NCBI RefSeq assembly: GCF_900109525.1
Contig: NZ_FOAN01000004.1
Span: 434,001-498,000 of the forward strand
Length of the DNA stretch: 64,000 nt
Reading direction: 5' to 3'
DNA from: Allobosea lupini
Lineage (GTDB): Bacteria; Pseudomonadota; Alphaproteobacteria; Rhizobiales; Beijerinckiaceae
Positions 52,400 to 61,516 of the stretch are shown here, piece by piece (the stretch's first letter is position 1; each line of letters starts with the position of its first letter). Both the position numbers and the translations under genes were made by a program. The notes below the pieces were generated by a model. It was not told the origin of the DNA and searched no databases. It worked only from the letters and a program-made list of their open reading frames with translations.

Positions 52400-53374
52400 C
52401 TAAAGCCGCCGCAGCGCGACCTGCTGGATGCGGTGGCTCGCGCCCTTGGTCAGGATCAGACTGGCGCGCTGGCGGGTCGGCACGATGTTCTCGCGCAGAT
52501 TGGGCAGGTTGATGCCGGTCCAGAGCTTCTCGGCGATCGAGAGCGCCTCGTCCTCGCCGATCTCGGCGTACTTGCGGAAGAAGGAGCGCGGATCGCGGAA
52601 GGCGGTCTGGCGCAGCGTCATGAAGCGGTTGACGTACCAGCGGTGCAGGTCGTTCTCGTCAGCGTCGAGATAGACCGAGAAGTCGAAGAAATCCGAGACG
52701 ATCGGGGTGACCGTGCCGTCCTTGGGCAGGCGGCTCGCCTGCAGCACGTTCAGCCCTTCGAGGATCAGGATGTCCGGCCGCTCGACCGTGACCTGCTCGC
52801 CTGGCACGACGTCGTAGACCAGATGCGAATAGACGGGGGCGCTGACGGCGCGCTTGCCGGCCTTCACATCGGAGAGGAACCGCAGGATCGCGGCGCTGTC
52901 ATAGCTCTCCGGAAAACCCTTGCGCTGCATCAGCCCGCGGCGTTCGAGCTCGGCATTGGGCAGGAGGAAACCGTCGGTGGTGACGAGCTCGACCTTGGGC
53001 GTGTTCGGCCAGCGCGAGAGCAGAGCCTTCAGGACGCGCGCCGTGGTCGACTTGCCGACCGCGACCGAGCCGGCGACGCCGATGACATAGGGGACCTTGA
53101 CCTCGGCCTCGGCCATCAGGAAGCGCTGCGTCGCCTTGAACAGCCCTTGCGTCGCGGCGACGTAGAGCGAGAGCAGGCGCGAAAGCGGCAGGTAGATCGC
53201 GACGATCTCGTCGAGCGAGATCGGGTCGTTGATCGATTGCAGCTTGGTCAGGTCGTCGACCGACAGCGTCAGCGGCGCATCGGCTCGCAAATGCGCCCAC
53301 TCGTCGCGCGAGAAACTGCGATAGGGCGAGACCAGATCGGGGGCGGAGGGCGCCGCGAGCGGACGCTGATCCAT
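52400..53374 (-). CDS. coaA: Type I pantothenate kinase
   Basis: A 324-residue CoaA. P-loop [17 protein letters not shown] is at residues about 103-119; the [19 protein letters not shown] and [18 protein letters not shown] blocks (here [15 protein letters not shown]) and the LEGLNVLQ motif follow. It phosphorylates pantothenate, the first step of coenzyme A synthesis, and is normally inhibited by CoA. The ATG at 53374 is used ([10 protein letters not shown]), giving the family length. It is 74 bases downstream of hisE and probably shares its transcript. Confidence 0.96.
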   Translation of the reverse strand: MDQRPLAAPSAPDLVSPYRSFSRDEWAHLRADAPLTLSVDDLTKLQSINDPISLDEIVAIYLPLSRLLSLYVAATQGLFKATQRFLMAEAEVKVPYVIGVAGSVAVGKSTTARVLKALLSRWPNTPKVELVTTDGFLLPNAELERRGLMQRKGFPESYDSAAILRFLSDVKAGKRAVSAPVYSHLVYDVVPGEQVTVERPDILILEGLNVLQASRLPKDGTVTPIVSDFFDFSVYLDADENDLHRWYVNRFMTLRQTAFRDPRSFFRKYAEIGEDEALSIAEKLWTGINLPNLRENIVPTRQRASLILTKGASHRIQQVALRRL

Positions 53375-53448
53375 GATGCCCCCCGTATTCCAAGCTTCGA
53401 GGTTCAACGCAACGGCCTCGACTTTCAAACCTTGGGCACGACCATGCC

Positions 53449-53769
53449 CTAACGGGGTCGCGCCGCCTTCTCGGCCAGGCCGGAGCGCGCGGTGCGGGCC
53501 TCAAGCTGGCTCAAGACGTCCCGCAATGCAACATCGCGTGACCTGAGCACGACCAAAAGATGATAAAGCACATCGGCGCTCTCGGCGATCAGTTCGTCGC
53601 GATCGCCCTTAACAGCGGCGATGACGGCCTCGACCGCTTCCTCGCCGAACTTCTTGGCGGCGCGCTCGGGTCCGGCGGCCAAGAGCTTGGCCGTCCAGGA
53701 TTCTTCGGGCGAAACACTGGCGCGCTCGGCGACGATGCGTTCGAGGTCAGCGAGGGAAAAAGAGGTCAT
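53449..53769 (-). CDS. hisE: Phosphoribosyl-ATP diphosphatase
   Basis: A 106-residue all-alpha NTP pyrophosphatase. The active-site residues lie in [29 protein letters not shown] (the Glu pair) and [20 protein letters not shown] (Asp-Glu). It is a stand-alone HisE, not fused to HisI, and hisI is not in this window. It catalyses step 2 of histidine synthesis. hisF ends 3 bases upstream of its start, so they are coupled. Confidence 0.95.
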   Translation of the reverse strand: MTSFSLADLERIVAERASVSPEESWTAKLLAAGPERAAKKFGEEAVEAVIAAVKGDRDELIAESADVLYHLLVVLRSRDVALRDVLSQLEARTARSGLAEKAARPR

Positions 53770-53772
53770 CGC

Positions 53773-54537
53773 TCAATCCAGCCGCATCGCCAGCCCGGCG
53801 GCGGCCATATGCGCCTTGGCCTGCGGAATGCTGTAGGTGCCGAAATGGAAGATCGAGGCGGCGAGCACCGCCGAGGCATGGCCGTCGCGCACGCCGGCGA
53901 CGAGATCGTCGAGATCGCCGACGCCCCCCGAGGCGATCACCGGCACCGAGACCGCGTCGGCGATGCGCTGGGTCAGGCCGATGTCGTAACCAGATTTCGT
54001 GCCGTCGCGGTCCATCGAGGTCACCAGCAACTCGCCAGCGCCGAGCGAGACGACCTCGCGGGCGAAGGCGATGGCGTCGATCCCGGTGGGGTTGCGCCCG
54101 CCATGGGTGAAGATTTCCCAGCGCCCGGGCGTGACCTGCTTTGCGTCGATGGCGACCACGATGCACTGGTCGCCGAATTTTTCCGCGGCTTCCTTGACGA
54201 AGGGGCGGTTGGTCACCGCCGCGGTGTTGATCGCGACCTTGTCGGCGCCGGCCAGCAGCAGCGCGCGGATATCCTCGACCTTGCGCACGCCGCCGCCGAC
54301 GGTCAGCGGCATGAAGCAGGCCTCGGCCGTGCGGGTGACGACGTCGAGCAAGGTCCCGCGCGCCTCATGGCTTGCGGTGATGTCGAGGAAGCAGAGCTCG
54401 TCGGCGCCGGCCGCGTCATAGGCCTTGGCGGCCTCGACGGGATCGCCGGCATCGACGAGATCGACGAATTTCACGCCTTTGACGACGCGGCCGTCTTTGA
54501 CGTCGAGGCAGGGGATGATGCGGGTCTTCAAGGTCAT
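53773..54537 (-). CDS. hisF: Imidazole glycerol phosphate synthase subunit HisF
   Basis: A 254-residue (beta-alpha)8 cyclase subunit. Asp11 in [14 protein letters not shown] and the second catalytic Asp in VVAIDAKQV are present, and phosphate is bound by [12 protein letters not shown] and [10 protein letters not shown]. It closes the imidazole ring using ammonia from HisH. The start ATG at 54537 ([10 protein letters not shown]) is preferred; a longer frame to 54609 has no support. HisE follows. Upstream of it, on the other strand, lies the PheC-like pair, so hisF is separated from hisA. Confidence 0.97.
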   Translation of the reverse strand: MTLKTRIIPCLDVKDGRVVKGVKFVDLVDAGDPVEAAKAYDAAGADELCFLDITASHEARGTLLDVVTRTAEACFMPLTVGGGVRKVEDIRALLLAGADKVAINTAAVTNRPFVKEAAEKFGDQCIVVAIDAKQVTPGRWEIFTHGGRNPTGIDAIAFAREVVSLGAGELLVTSMDRDGTKSGYDIGLTQRIADAVSVPVIASGGVGDLDDLVAGVRDGHASAVLAASIFHFGTYSIPQAKAHMAAAGLAMRLD

Positions 54538-54690
54538 CGGCGGGCCTGCCCGAGCGGGAGCGACAAAAACGGGTCGGCGCATATAGCGCCGCCGCTGCAC
54601 GGCACGCAAACGCAGCGCACACAGGCCGGATTGATCGCCGCCACGATCCCTGCTCTCCTGCGCGCCACAAGCAAAGCCGAGGGGATTTCC

Positions 54691-55488
54691 ATGACGATCG
54701 CATCACCCTTCAAGGGCCTGAAACTGGCTGTGCTGAGCGCCGTGGCCGGGCTCGGTTTGAGCGCCGCCGCGCTGGCGCAGGCTCCGGCAAGCCAGCTCGA
54801 GACGATCCAGAGCCGCGGAGCCCTGCAGATCTGCACCACCGGCGACTACAAGCCGTTCACGCTCGCCAAGGACGGCAGCTATGAGGGCATCGACATCGAG
54901 CTCGGAAAATCGCTGGCGAAGGCCATCGGCGTCGAGGCCAAATTCGTGCAGACGAAATGGGCCGACCTGATGAACGACTTCACCGGCGGCAAATGCGACA
55001 TCGCCATGGGCGGCATCTCGGTGACGCTCGACCGGCAGAAGCGCGCCTTCTTCTCCGCGCCCTATCTGATCAACGGCAAGGCGCCGATCGCCCGTTGCGC
55101 CGACGTCTCGAAGTTCCAGACCGTCGCCGACATCGACAAGCCGGAGACGCGCGTCATCGTCAATCCGGGCGGCACGAACGAACGCTTCGTGCGCGCCAAT
55201 TTCAAGCAGGCCAAGATCGAGATCTTCCCGGACAACGTCACGATCTGGGATCAGATCCTCGCCGGCAAGGCCGACATCATGGTGGCCGAGTCGATCGAGA
55301 CGAAGGTCCAGGAGAAGATCCGCCCGGGCTTGTGCGCCATCAACCCGGACTCGCCGCTGCAATATGGCGAAATGGGCTATCTGCTGCCGCGCGGCGACAT
55401 CGTCTTCAAGGCGTTCGTCGATCAGTGGCTGCATCTCGCCAAGGCAACCGGGGAGTTCGGCACGATCTACAATCAGTTCGTTCGCTGA
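54691..55488 (+). CDS. PheC-like periplasmic cyclohexadienyl dehydratase/solute-binding protein, copy 1
   Basis: A 265-residue exported protein with a signal peptide (about 1-30, [20 protein letters not shown]). The fold is that of amino-acid-binding proteins, but the motifs match PheC of Pseudomonas: [51 protein letters not shown] and [12 protein letters not shown]. PheC-type enzymes convert prephenate or arogenate to phenylpyruvate or Phe in the periplasm. Whether this one is an enzyme or a binding protein is open. A GAGGGG Shine-Dalgarno precedes the ATG. It is followed by a close paralogue, and no ABC permease is nearby. Confidence 0.82.
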   Translation: MTIASPFKGLKLAVLSAVAGLGLSAAALAQAPASQLETIQSRGALQICTTGDYKPFTLAKDGSYEGIDIELGKSLAKAIGVEAKFVQTKWADLMNDFTGGKCDIAMGGISVTLDRQKRAFFSAPYLINGKAPIARCADVSKFQTVADIDKPETRVIVNPGGTNERFVRANFKQAKIEIFPDNVTIWDQILAGKADIMVAESIETKVQEKIRPGLCAINPDSPLQYGEMGYLLPRGDIVFKAFVDQWLHLAKATGEFGTIYNQFVR

Positions 55489-55676
55489 CTTTTCGGCAGG
55501 GTCGCGCCGCTTCGCTGACAGACAGTGGCGTGGCGCAACCTGCAGCATGTTTCAGCACGACGCGATGCAACGCCTGCTAGTCAAGCGATGCATGCCAGGC
55601 ACGGGCGCCCTTACCCGCATGGCAGTTGAAGCTGGTCCCGCGCGCTGCTCTCCTTGCGGCACTGACAAGAGAGGGG

Positions 55677-56477
55677 ATGAGGGCTTTTTTCATGCTGTCG
55701 ACGATCATCCGCGCGGCGTTCTCCGCCGCCTGCGCAGGCTTCATCTCGATCGGCGCCGTCCAGGCGCAGGCACCGGCCAGCGCACTCGATGCGATTCAGA
55801 GCGCCGGGACGCTGCGGATCTGCACCACCGGCGACTACAAGCCGTTCACCAATGCCGTCGGCGACAGCTATGAGGGCATCGACATCGAGATGGCGAAGTC
55901 GCTCGCCAAGGCGATCGGCGTCGAGCCCAAATTCGTGCGGACGAAATGGGCCGAGCTGATGGCCGATTTCACCGGCGGCAAATGCGACATCGCCATGGGC
56001 GGCATCGGCGTGACGCTGGAGCGGCAGAAGCGCGTTTTCTACTCGGATCCGGCGCTGCGGACCGGCAAGATCCCGCTGGTGCGCTGCGCCGACAAGGACA
56101 GATTCCAGAGCGTCGCCGACATCGACAAGCCCGGCGTCACCGCGATCGCCAATCCCGGCGGCACCAATGAGCGCTTCGCCAAGAGCAACTTCAAACAGGC
56201 CAAGGTCACGCTTCACCAGGACAATGTCGGCATCTTCGACGAAATCCTGGCTGGGCGTGCCGACGTGTTTGTCACCGAGGCGATCGAGGCGACCGTGCAG
56301 CAGAAGCTGAAGCCGGGCCTGTGCGCCATCAATCCCGACAAGCCGCTGACCTTCATCGAGATCGGCTATCTGCTGCCGCGCGGCGACGTGATCTTCAAGG
56401 CCTTCGTCGACCAGTGGCTGCACATCGCCAAGGCGACCGGCGAGTACCAGCGCTATTACGAGCAGTATCTGCGCTGA
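55677..56477 (+). CDS. PheC-like periplasmic cyclohexadienyl dehydratase/solute-binding protein, copy 2
   Basis: A 266-residue paralogue of the preceding gene, roughly two-thirds identical by eye and almost the same length, so a tandem duplication. Signal peptide at about residues 1-30, ending in AVQAQ. The same PheC motifs occur: [52 protein letters not shown] and [12 protein letters not shown]. Changes from copy 1 cluster in the substrate region (PYLINGKAP versus PALRTGKIP), which suggests a different ligand or reaction. The start could be the ATG at 55677 or 55692. It converges with hisA at a 3-base gap. Confidence 0.82.
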   Translation: MRAFFMLSTIIRAAFSAACAGFISIGAVQAQAPASALDAIQSAGTLRICTTGDYKPFTNAVGDSYEGIDIEMAKSLAKAIGVEPKFVRTKWAELMADFTGGKCDIAMGGIGVTLERQKRVFYSDPALRTGKIPLVRCADKDRFQSVADIDKPGVTAIANPGGTNERFAKSNFKQAKVTLHQDNVGIFDEILAGRADVFVTEAIEATVQQKLKPGLCAINPDKPLTFIEIGYLLPRGDVIFKAFVDQWLHIAKATGEYQRYYEQYLR

Positions 56478-56480
56478 GTC

Positions 56481-57209
56481 TCAGGCCGCCGCGAGCCGCG
56501 CCAGCGCCGCCGCAGGATCGATCCGGCCGTCATAAAGGGCGCGGCCGGTGATCGCGCCTTCGAGGATCGCGGCATCAGGGGCGCAGAGGCGTTCGATATC
56601 GGCCATGGAGGCAAGGCCGCCCGAGGCGATCACCGGGATCGTCAGCGCATGGGCGAGCGCGATCGTACCGTCCCAGTTGATGCCCTGGAGCATGCCGTCA
56701 CGCGCGATGTCGGTGTAGACGATCGCGGCGACGCCGGCATCCTCGAAGCGGCGCCCGAGATCATCCGCCGCCAGTGACGAGGTCTCGGCCCAGCCTTCCA
56801 CGGCGACGAAGCCGTCGCGCGCATCGATGCCCACCGCGACCTTGCCCGGGAACGTCTTCGCGGCCTCGCGGACGAAACCGGGATCGCGCACCGCCGCCGT
56901 GCCGATGATGACGCGGGCAATGCCCTTGGCGAGCCAGCCCTCGACCGTCTTCATGTCGCGGATGCCGCCGCCGAGCTGAACGGGGAAGAGAACGCGTTTC
57001 AGGATCGCTTCGACCGCAGCCGCGTTCATCGGCTTGCCGGCGAAGGCGCCATCGAGATCAACAACGTGAAGCCACTGGAAGCCCTGTCCCTCGAAGGTCG
57101 CGGCCTGGGCGGCGGGATCGTCGTTGAAGACCGTCGCCTGATCCATGTCGCCCTGCTTCAGGCGGACGCAGCGGCCTTCCTTCAGGTCGATGGCGGGGAA
57201 GAGGATCAC
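56481..57209 (-). CDS. hisA: Phosphoribosylformimino-5-aminoimidazole carboxamide ribotide isomerase HisA
   Basis: A 242-residue (beta-alpha)8 isomerase with Asp in [15 protein letters not shown] and the phosphate loops [13 protein letters not shown] and [12 protein letters not shown]. It opens the ribose ring of ProFAR to PRFAR in step 4 of histidine synthesis. The start is a GTG at 57209 that overlaps the hisH TGA (GTGA), with a GAGGTGG site 7-8 bases upstream. A second GTG at 57218 would add 3 residues. Coupled with hisH, in the order hisB-DUF2628-hisH-hisA. Confidence 0.96.
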   Translation of the reverse strand: MILFPAIDLKEGRCVRLKQGDMDQATVFNDDPAAQAATFEGQGFQWLHVVDLDGAFAGKPMNAAAVEAILKRVLFPVQLGGGIRDMKTVEGWLAKGIARVIIGTAAVRDPGFVREAAKTFPGKVAVGIDARDGFVAVEGWAETSSLAADDLGRRFEDAGVAAIVYTDIARDGMLQGINWDGTIALAHALTIPVIASGGLASMADIERLCAPDAAILEGAITGRALYDGRIDPAAALARLAAA

Positions 57210-57862
57210 GGCGCCCACCTCAGGAAATTGCCGATCAGCTTGAGGCCGAGCTTCTGGCTCTTCTCGGGGTGGAACTGGGTGCCGGCGATATTGTCCTTTG
57301 CCACGATCGCGGTGACCGGGCCGCCGTAATCGGTCAGCGCCAGCACCTCCTCCGGCCTTGTGGCCGTCAGCGCGTAGGAGTGGACGAAATAGGCGTGCCA
57401 GCCGGAAGGGCCGGTCTCGATTCCGGCGAGGAGCGGATGCTCGTCCTGCGGGTGCAGCGTGTTCCAGCCCATATGCGGGATCTTCAGGGCGTCATCGCCC
57501 GGGCGGATCAGCGCGACGTCGCCGGCAAGCCAGTTAAGGCCCTCGGTGGTGACATATTCGAGGCCGCGGCTCGCCATCAGCTGCATGCCGACGCAGATGC
57601 CGAGGAAGGGCCGGCCCTTGCCGCGCACTGTCTCCTCCAGCGCCTCGACCATGCCGGGGACGGCGTCGAGCCCGCGCCGGCAGTCGGCGAAGGCGCCGAC
57701 GCCAGGCAGCACGATGCGATCGGCGGCGCGGACCTCGGCGGGATCGCTGGTGACGCGGATGGTCGCTGGCGTGCCGGCCTCAACGGCGGCGCGCTCAAAG
57801 GCCTTGGCGGCCGAGTGCAGATTGCCCGAGCCGTAATCGACGATGGTGACGGTCTGGCTCAT
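57206..57862 (-). CDS. hisH: Imidazole glycerol phosphate synthase subunit HisH
   Basis: A 218-residue class I glutamine amidotransferase. The nucleophile Cys is in [12 protein letters not shown], and the His-Glu pair is in [11 protein letters not shown]. It releases ammonia from glutamine and channels it to HisF. The start ATG at 57862 overlaps the DUF2628 stop by 4 bases, and its stop overlaps the hisA start by 4 bases, so three genes are translationally coupled. Confidence 0.97.
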   Translation of the reverse strand: MSQTVTIVDYGSGNLHSAAKAFERAAVEAGTPATIRVTSDPAEVRAADRIVLPGVGAFADCRRGLDAVPGMVEALEETVRGKGRPFLGICVGMQLMASRGLEYVTTEGLNWLAGDVALIRPGDDALKIPHMGWNTLHPQDEHPLLAGIETGPSGWHAYFVHSYALTATRPEEVLALTDYGGPVTAIVAKDNIAGTQFHPEKSQKLGLKLIGNFLRWAP

Positions 57863-58344
57863 CGCCCGTTCGCCTCCGGGAAGAGGCCGATCACCGGCGC
57901 GGAGCTCTCTGCGAAGCGCGCGGGAGCCGGTGCCGTCTCGACGACGCGGGGCGGCGCGCCGGCCGGCAGGGCCCGCTCGAAGAAGCGGCGCTCGGCACTG
58001 GAGAGATCCGGCGCCTCGACCACATCGACCAGCCGCCAGCCCTTCCGCATCAGCTTGCGCGCAATCAGGTTCTGACCCTCGAAGCCGAGGAAGACCGCAA
58101 GCGCGGTATGCGACAGCATCACCGCGAAAAAGGAGAAGCCGATCTGGCGCTGCAGGTAGACCAGCCCGCCCCAGACCAGCGCATAGAGGATGAAGGCGAG
58201 CCAGAGCCGTTTGAACAGCAGCCAGAGACCGCCGAAGACCAGCGCCGAAAAGGTGAAGGTCTCGGGCAGGAGCCTGGCCTGCTCGACCTCCTCGCGCAGT
58301 CCGCCGGCGCCCGGCGGCGGGATCAGAGCCTGATAGAACGCCAT
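57859..58344 (-). CDS. DUF2628 membrane protein in the his operon
   Basis: A 161-residue protein with three hydrophobic segments between residues about 30 and 90 ([31 protein letters not shown] and [19 protein letters not shown]), matching DUF2628, then a soluble C-terminal tail of about 70 residues with an [16 protein letters not shown] segment. The function is unknown. It lies between hisB and hisH and overlaps hisH by 4 bases. This placement recurs in related alphaproteobacteria, so it may belong to the pathway or merely be carried along. Confidence 0.8.
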   Translation of the reverse strand: MAFYQALIPPPGAGGLREEVEQARLLPETFTFSALVFGGLWLLFKRLWLAFILYALVWGGLVYLQRQIGFSFFAVMLSHTALAVFLGFEGQNLIARKLMRKGWRLVDVVEAPDLSSAERRFFERALPAGAPPRVVETAPAPARFAESSAPVIGLFPEANGR

Positions 58345-58372
58345 GGCAGCGATCCCTTTGATCCCAAAAGTT

Positions 58373-58425
58373 TAGAGCATTGCTCAAGCAAAAAACCGGT
58401 TTCCACTTTTTCGCGCAATGCTCTA
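58373..58425. repeat. Dispersed palindrome, copy C, carrying the hisB stop codon
   Basis: Perfect 11-bp arms TAGAGCATTGC (58373-58383) and GCAATGCTCTA (58415-58425) enclose AAACCGGTTTCCACTTTTTCGC. It shares the ACCGGTTTCCACTT core with copies at 36043 and 50916. On the minus strand the first three bases of the outer arm (58425-58423) are the TAG stop codon of hisB. It therefore sits between hisB and the DUF2628 gene in one transcript. Confidence 0.9.
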
Positions 58426-59010
58426 GAGGGCGCCCTTGGTCGAGGGCACGCGGCCGCCCTCGCGCGGATCGACTTCCAGCGCCTGGCGCAGCGCCCGCGC
58501 CAGACCCTTGAAGCAGCTTTCGGCGATATGGTGGGCATTGTCGCCATAGAGCGTCTCGACATGCAGGGTCAGCCCGGCATTGATCGCGAAGGCCTGGAAG
58601 AACTCGCGCACCAGTTCGGTGTCGAAGCTGCCGATCTTCTCCGCCCTGAACTGCGTCCGGAAGACCAGGAAAGGCCGGCCGGAGACGTCGACCGCGACGC
58701 GGGTCAGCGTCTCGTCCATCGGCAGGTGGACATCGGCATAGCGGCGGATGCCGTTCTTGTCGCCGAGCGCCTGCTTCAGGGCCTCGCCGAGCGCGATGCC
58801 GGCATCCTCGACCGAGTGATGGTCGTCGATATGGGTGTCGCCCTTCACCTTGACCGTGGTGTCGATCAGCGAATGGCGGGCGAACAGATCGAGCATATGG
58901 TCGAAGAAGCCGACCCCTGTGGCAATCTCGGCCTTGCCCGTGCCGTCGAGCACGAGCTTGACCGCGATGTCGGTCTCGTTGGTGCGGCGCTTCACTTCGC
59001 CCGAACGCAT
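58423..59010 (-). CDS. hisB: Imidazoleglycerol-phosphate dehydratase
   Basis: A 195-residue monofunctional HisB. The manganese-binding motifs are [32 protein letters not shown] and [16 protein letters not shown]; the C-terminus is PSTKGAL. It dehydrates IGP to imidazole acetol phosphate (step 6 of histidine synthesis). The TAG stop lies inside a dispersed palindrome. The ATG at 59010 is the standard start ([10 protein letters not shown]); an upstream frame to 59232 is not conserved. First gene of the hisB-DUF2628-hisH-hisA run. Confidence 0.97.
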   Translation of the reverse strand: MRSGEVKRRTNETDIAVKLVLDGTGKAEIATGVGFFDHMLDLFARHSLIDTTVKVKGDTHIDDHHSVEDAGIALGEALKQALGDKNGIRRYADVHLPMDETLTRVAVDVSGRPFLVFRTQFRAEKIGSFDTELVREFFQAFAINAGLTLHVETLYGDNAHHIAESCFKGLARALRQALEVDPREGGRVPSTKGAL

Positions 59011-59195
59011 GCTGACCTCTGAACCCTCGCAAAACCGTGCCCGCTTTAGCAGGCGACCGGCCGGAAGGCCATGGCGATCGAGGCGGATCCGCTCTCGGCC
59101 GACCTTTCTCGTTGACTCGGCGCCTGGCGCATCTGCTGACAGAAGGCGACAGCCGGGTTCGCTACCAGCGGCGCGGCGAGGCAGGGAGAGGTGCG

Positions 59196-59966
59196 ATGAC
59201 ACAGGCTGACAGAGCGAGCCAGTTTGCTGCACTGCATGTCAAAGGCCGGCCGCTCATCCTCTACAATATCTGGGATGCCGGCAGCGCCCGCTCGGCCGCC
59301 AAGGCGGGGAGCAAGGCGATCGCCACCGGCAGCTGGTCGATGGCGGCGGCCCATGGCTTCGACGACGGCGAGGCGATCCCGCTCGACTTCATCGAAACGA
59401 TCGTCGGCCGCATCGCCTCCTCCGTCGCGCTGCCGCTGACCGTCGATTTCGAAGGCGGCTACGCGAAAGACCCGGACGGCGTCGCGAAGAATGCCGCGCG
59501 GATCATCGAAGCCGGCGCAGTCGGCCTGAACTTCGAGGACCGGATCGTCGGGGCAGGCGCGCTCTATGCCATCGCCGACCAGGTGCTGCGGATCAAGGCG
59601 ATCCGGAGCGCGGCGGATCGTCTCGGCATCGCCGTGTTCATCAACGCCAGGACCGACCTTTTCCTGCTGGAGGCCGACAAGACGCGGCACTCCGGCCTCA
59701 TCGACGCGGCGATCGAGCGGGCGCAGGCCTATCAGCAGGCCGGCTGCAACGGCTTCTTCATTCCCGGACTGCTGGACGAGAGCGGCATCGCGGCGATCTG
59801 CGCTGCGTCGACGCTACCCGTGAACGTGATGATGATGGGTGGCGCGCCCGATCGCGAGACACTGATCCGGCTCGGCGTGTCACGGATCAGCTACGGCCCC
59901 GGCCCCTATCTGGCGGCGCAGGCCCGCTTCGTCGAGCAATGTGCCGCCAGCCTGGCCGGCGCCTGA
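59196..59966 (+). CDS. Isocitrate lyase/PEP mutase family protein
   Basis: A 256-residue TIM-barrel of the PEP mutase/isocitrate lyase superfamily. It shows [17 protein letters not shown], an LTVDFEGGY block (Asp for metal), [11 protein letters not shown] (Glu-Asp) and FINARTDLF. The signature KKCGH of true isocitrate lyases is absent, so it is more like oxaloacetate/methylisocitrate or carboxyphosphonoenolpyruvate-type enzymes of unknown substrate. A GGGAGAGGTGCG ribosome-binding region precedes the ATG at 59196. It is divergent from hisB. Its last 87 bases overlap the convergent gene 59880-60407. Confidence 0.85.
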   Translation: MTQADRASQFAALHVKGRPLILYNIWDAGSARSAAKAGSKAIATGSWSMAAAHGFDDGEAIPLDFIETIVGRIASSVALPLTVDFEGGYAKDPDGVAKNAARIIEAGAVGLNFEDRIVGAGALYAIADQVLRIKAIRSAADRLGIAVFINARTDLFLLEADKTRHSGLIDAAIERAQAYQQAGCNGFFIPGLLDESGIAAICAASTLPVNVMMMGGAPDRETLIRLGVSRISYGPGPYLAAQARFVEQCAASLAGA

Positions 59967-60407
59967 CGGCGGCGGCCCGAAGCGGGCCAGGAACGCCCGC
60001 GCCCTCGGCAGCGCATCGTGGAGGAACTGGCCGGGCTCGCGCAGCCAGAGACCGTCATAGGCCTTCGATTTCGCTTCGCTGATCAGGACGTCCCGGGGCA
60101 GGGACAAGAGCGTTCCGTCCCAGCCCGCCCACCAGAGCCGGCCCTTGGCCCAGTGATGCGCGACCAACGCTTCTTCACAGCGATAGCCGTGAAAATCGAA
60201 GGCGATCCTGCCATCGCTGACGAAGACGTGGTTGCCGGTGAAGCCTTCGGCCGGCCTGATCCAGACGGCGTGGAAACCGTGCTCCGGATAGGTTTCCAGG
60301 AAGGCGTAGGCGAGGATGTGGCAGGCGCCGCAGGCGAAGAAGACCCGCTCGGGCAGATTCCAGCGTTTGACCGGGTCGCTCTTGATACCGGGCTTCAGCC
60401 TGAACAT
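59880..60407 (-). CDS. Hypothetical protein with a CxxCH motif
   Basis: A 175-residue cytoplasmic protein of unknown function. It has no signal peptide and no membrane segment. Visible points are a [16 protein letters not shown] segment (a Cys-x-x-Cys-His, which outside the periplasm is unlikely to bind haem), Trp-rich [21 protein letters not shown], and a Pro/Gly-rich C-terminal tail from residue 145. It overlaps the convergent PEP-mutase-like gene by 87 bases, and it is divergent from hslV with 42 bases between starts. The coding assignment rests on a long frame, good start spacing and amino-acid composition. Confidence 0.6.
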   Translation of the reverse strand: MFRLKPGIKSDPVKRWNLPERVFFACGACHILAYAFLETYPEHGFHAVWIRPAEGFTGNHVFVSDGRIAFDFHGYRCEEALVAHHWAKGRLWWAGWDGTLLSLPRDVLISEAKSKAYDGLWLREPGQFLHDALPRARAFLARFGPPPSGAGQAGGTLLDEAGLRRQIGAGAVADP

Positions 60408-60449
60408 CTTGGCGGTTCCCGTCGACCGTTTGCCCGAGATCGAATCGCA

Positions 60450-61019
60450 ATGTCAGAGACTAGCAACGCCCCCGTCATGCACGCGACCACCATCCTGATG
60501 GTGCGCAAGGGCAGCCGGGTCGTGATCGGCGGCGACGGCCAGGTTTCGCTCGGCCCGACGATCATGAAGGGCAACGCCAAGAAGGTCCGCCGCCTCGCCA
60601 AGGGTGCGGTGATCGCGGGCTTCGCGGGCGCGACCGCCGACGCCTTCACCTTGTTCGAGCGGCTGGAAGCCAAGCTGGAGCAATTTCCGACGCAATTGCT
60701 GCGCGCCTGCGTCGAACTCGCCAAGGACTGGCGCACCGACCGCTATCTGCGCCGGTTGGAGGCGATGCTGCTGGTCGCCGACAAGGACGTCTCGCTGCTG
60801 ATCTCCGGCACCGGCGACGTGCTCGAGCCGGAAGCGTCCGAGCATGGCTCGGTGATGGCGATCGGGTCGGGCGGCAATTATGCGCTCGCGGCGGCCAGAG
60901 CCCTGATCGACGGCGAGGCCGATGCCGAGACGATCGTGCGGAAGGCGATGAAGATCGCCGGCGATATCTGCGTCTATACCAACCATTCCCTCGTCATCGA
61001 GAGCTTGGAGACCCCATGA
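60450..61019 (+). CDS. hslV: ATP-dependent protease subunit HslV
   Basis: A 189-residue proteasome-like peptidase. A propeptide of about 12 residues precedes the N-terminal nucleophile, here Thr13 in [11 protein letters not shown]. The [22 protein letters not shown] and [34 protein letters not shown] blocks are diagnostic. With HslU it forms the two-component ClpYQ protease. The next gene overlaps its stop by 4 bases, and hslU follows that, so hslV-GNAT-hslU are one unit. Confidence 0.97.
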   Translation: MSETSNAPVMHATTILMVRKGSRVVIGGDGQVSLGPTIMKGNAKKVRRLAKGAVIAGFAGATADAFTLFERLEAKLEQFPTQLLRACVELAKDWRTDRYLRRLEAMLLVADKDVSLLISGTGDVLEPEASEHGSVMAIGSGGNYALAAARALIDGEADAETIVRKAMKIAGDICVYTNHSLVIESLETP

Positions 61020-61516
61020 ATTTCGTCGCCGACGGCTATTCATTCGCCCCCGCGACGCCCGACGACTTCCCGATGCTGGCGCGCTGGCTCGAACAGGACC
61101 ATGTCCGGCGCTGGTGGGGCGACCCCGACGAAGAGCTCGCCGAGATCGCGCGCATCTTCGGCGATCCCAGCATGGAGGCGCTGATCGTCAGCCATGACGG
61201 GCGCCCCTTCGCCCACCAGCAGAGCTGGGATCCCGCGCTCTGGCCCGACTACCCGCTGCAGGACCAGCCAGCCGGCACGCGCGGGATCGACCAGTTCATC
61301 GGCGAGGCCGACATGCTCGGCCAGGGCCATGGCACCCGCTTCATCGGCGCCTTCAGCCGGCATCTGCTGGCGCAGGGCGCGCCGCGGGTGGTGATCGACC
61401 CCGATCCGGAGAATCTCGCCGCGATCCGCGCCTATGAGAAGGCTGGTTTCACGGCCCTAGACGTTCGCGAGACCGGCGACGGCCCCGCGCTGATCATGAT
61501 CCAGGAACCTGTTTGA
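61016..61516 (+). CDS. GNAT-family N-acetyltransferase between hslV and hslU
   Basis: A 166-residue GNAT protein of the AacA4/IucB-like branch. It has an [20 protein letters not shown]-terminal helix, [20 protein letters not shown] (acetyl-CoA pyrophosphate loop with Gly-x-Gly) and a [21 protein letters not shown] motif. Relatives include aminoglycoside 6'-acetyltransferases and lysine/siderophore acylases, but chromosomal placement in the hsl operon argues for a housekeeping role. It overlaps hslV by 4 bases and hslU by 1 base. The substrate is unknown. Confidence 0.85.
   Translation: MNFVADGYSFAPATPDDFPMLARWLEQDHVRRWWGDPDEELAEIARIFGDPSMEALIVSHDGRPFAHQQSWDPALWPDYPLQDQPAGTRGIDQFIGEADMLGQGHGTRFIGAFSRHLLAQGAPRVVIDPDPENLAAIRAYEKAGFTALDVRETGDGPALIMIQEPV

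Noticed and set aside
61016..61516. Aminoglycoside 6'-acetyltransferase resistance gene
   Set aside because: It shares the fold, but its place inside the hslVU operon and lack of mobile context point to a housekeeping function.
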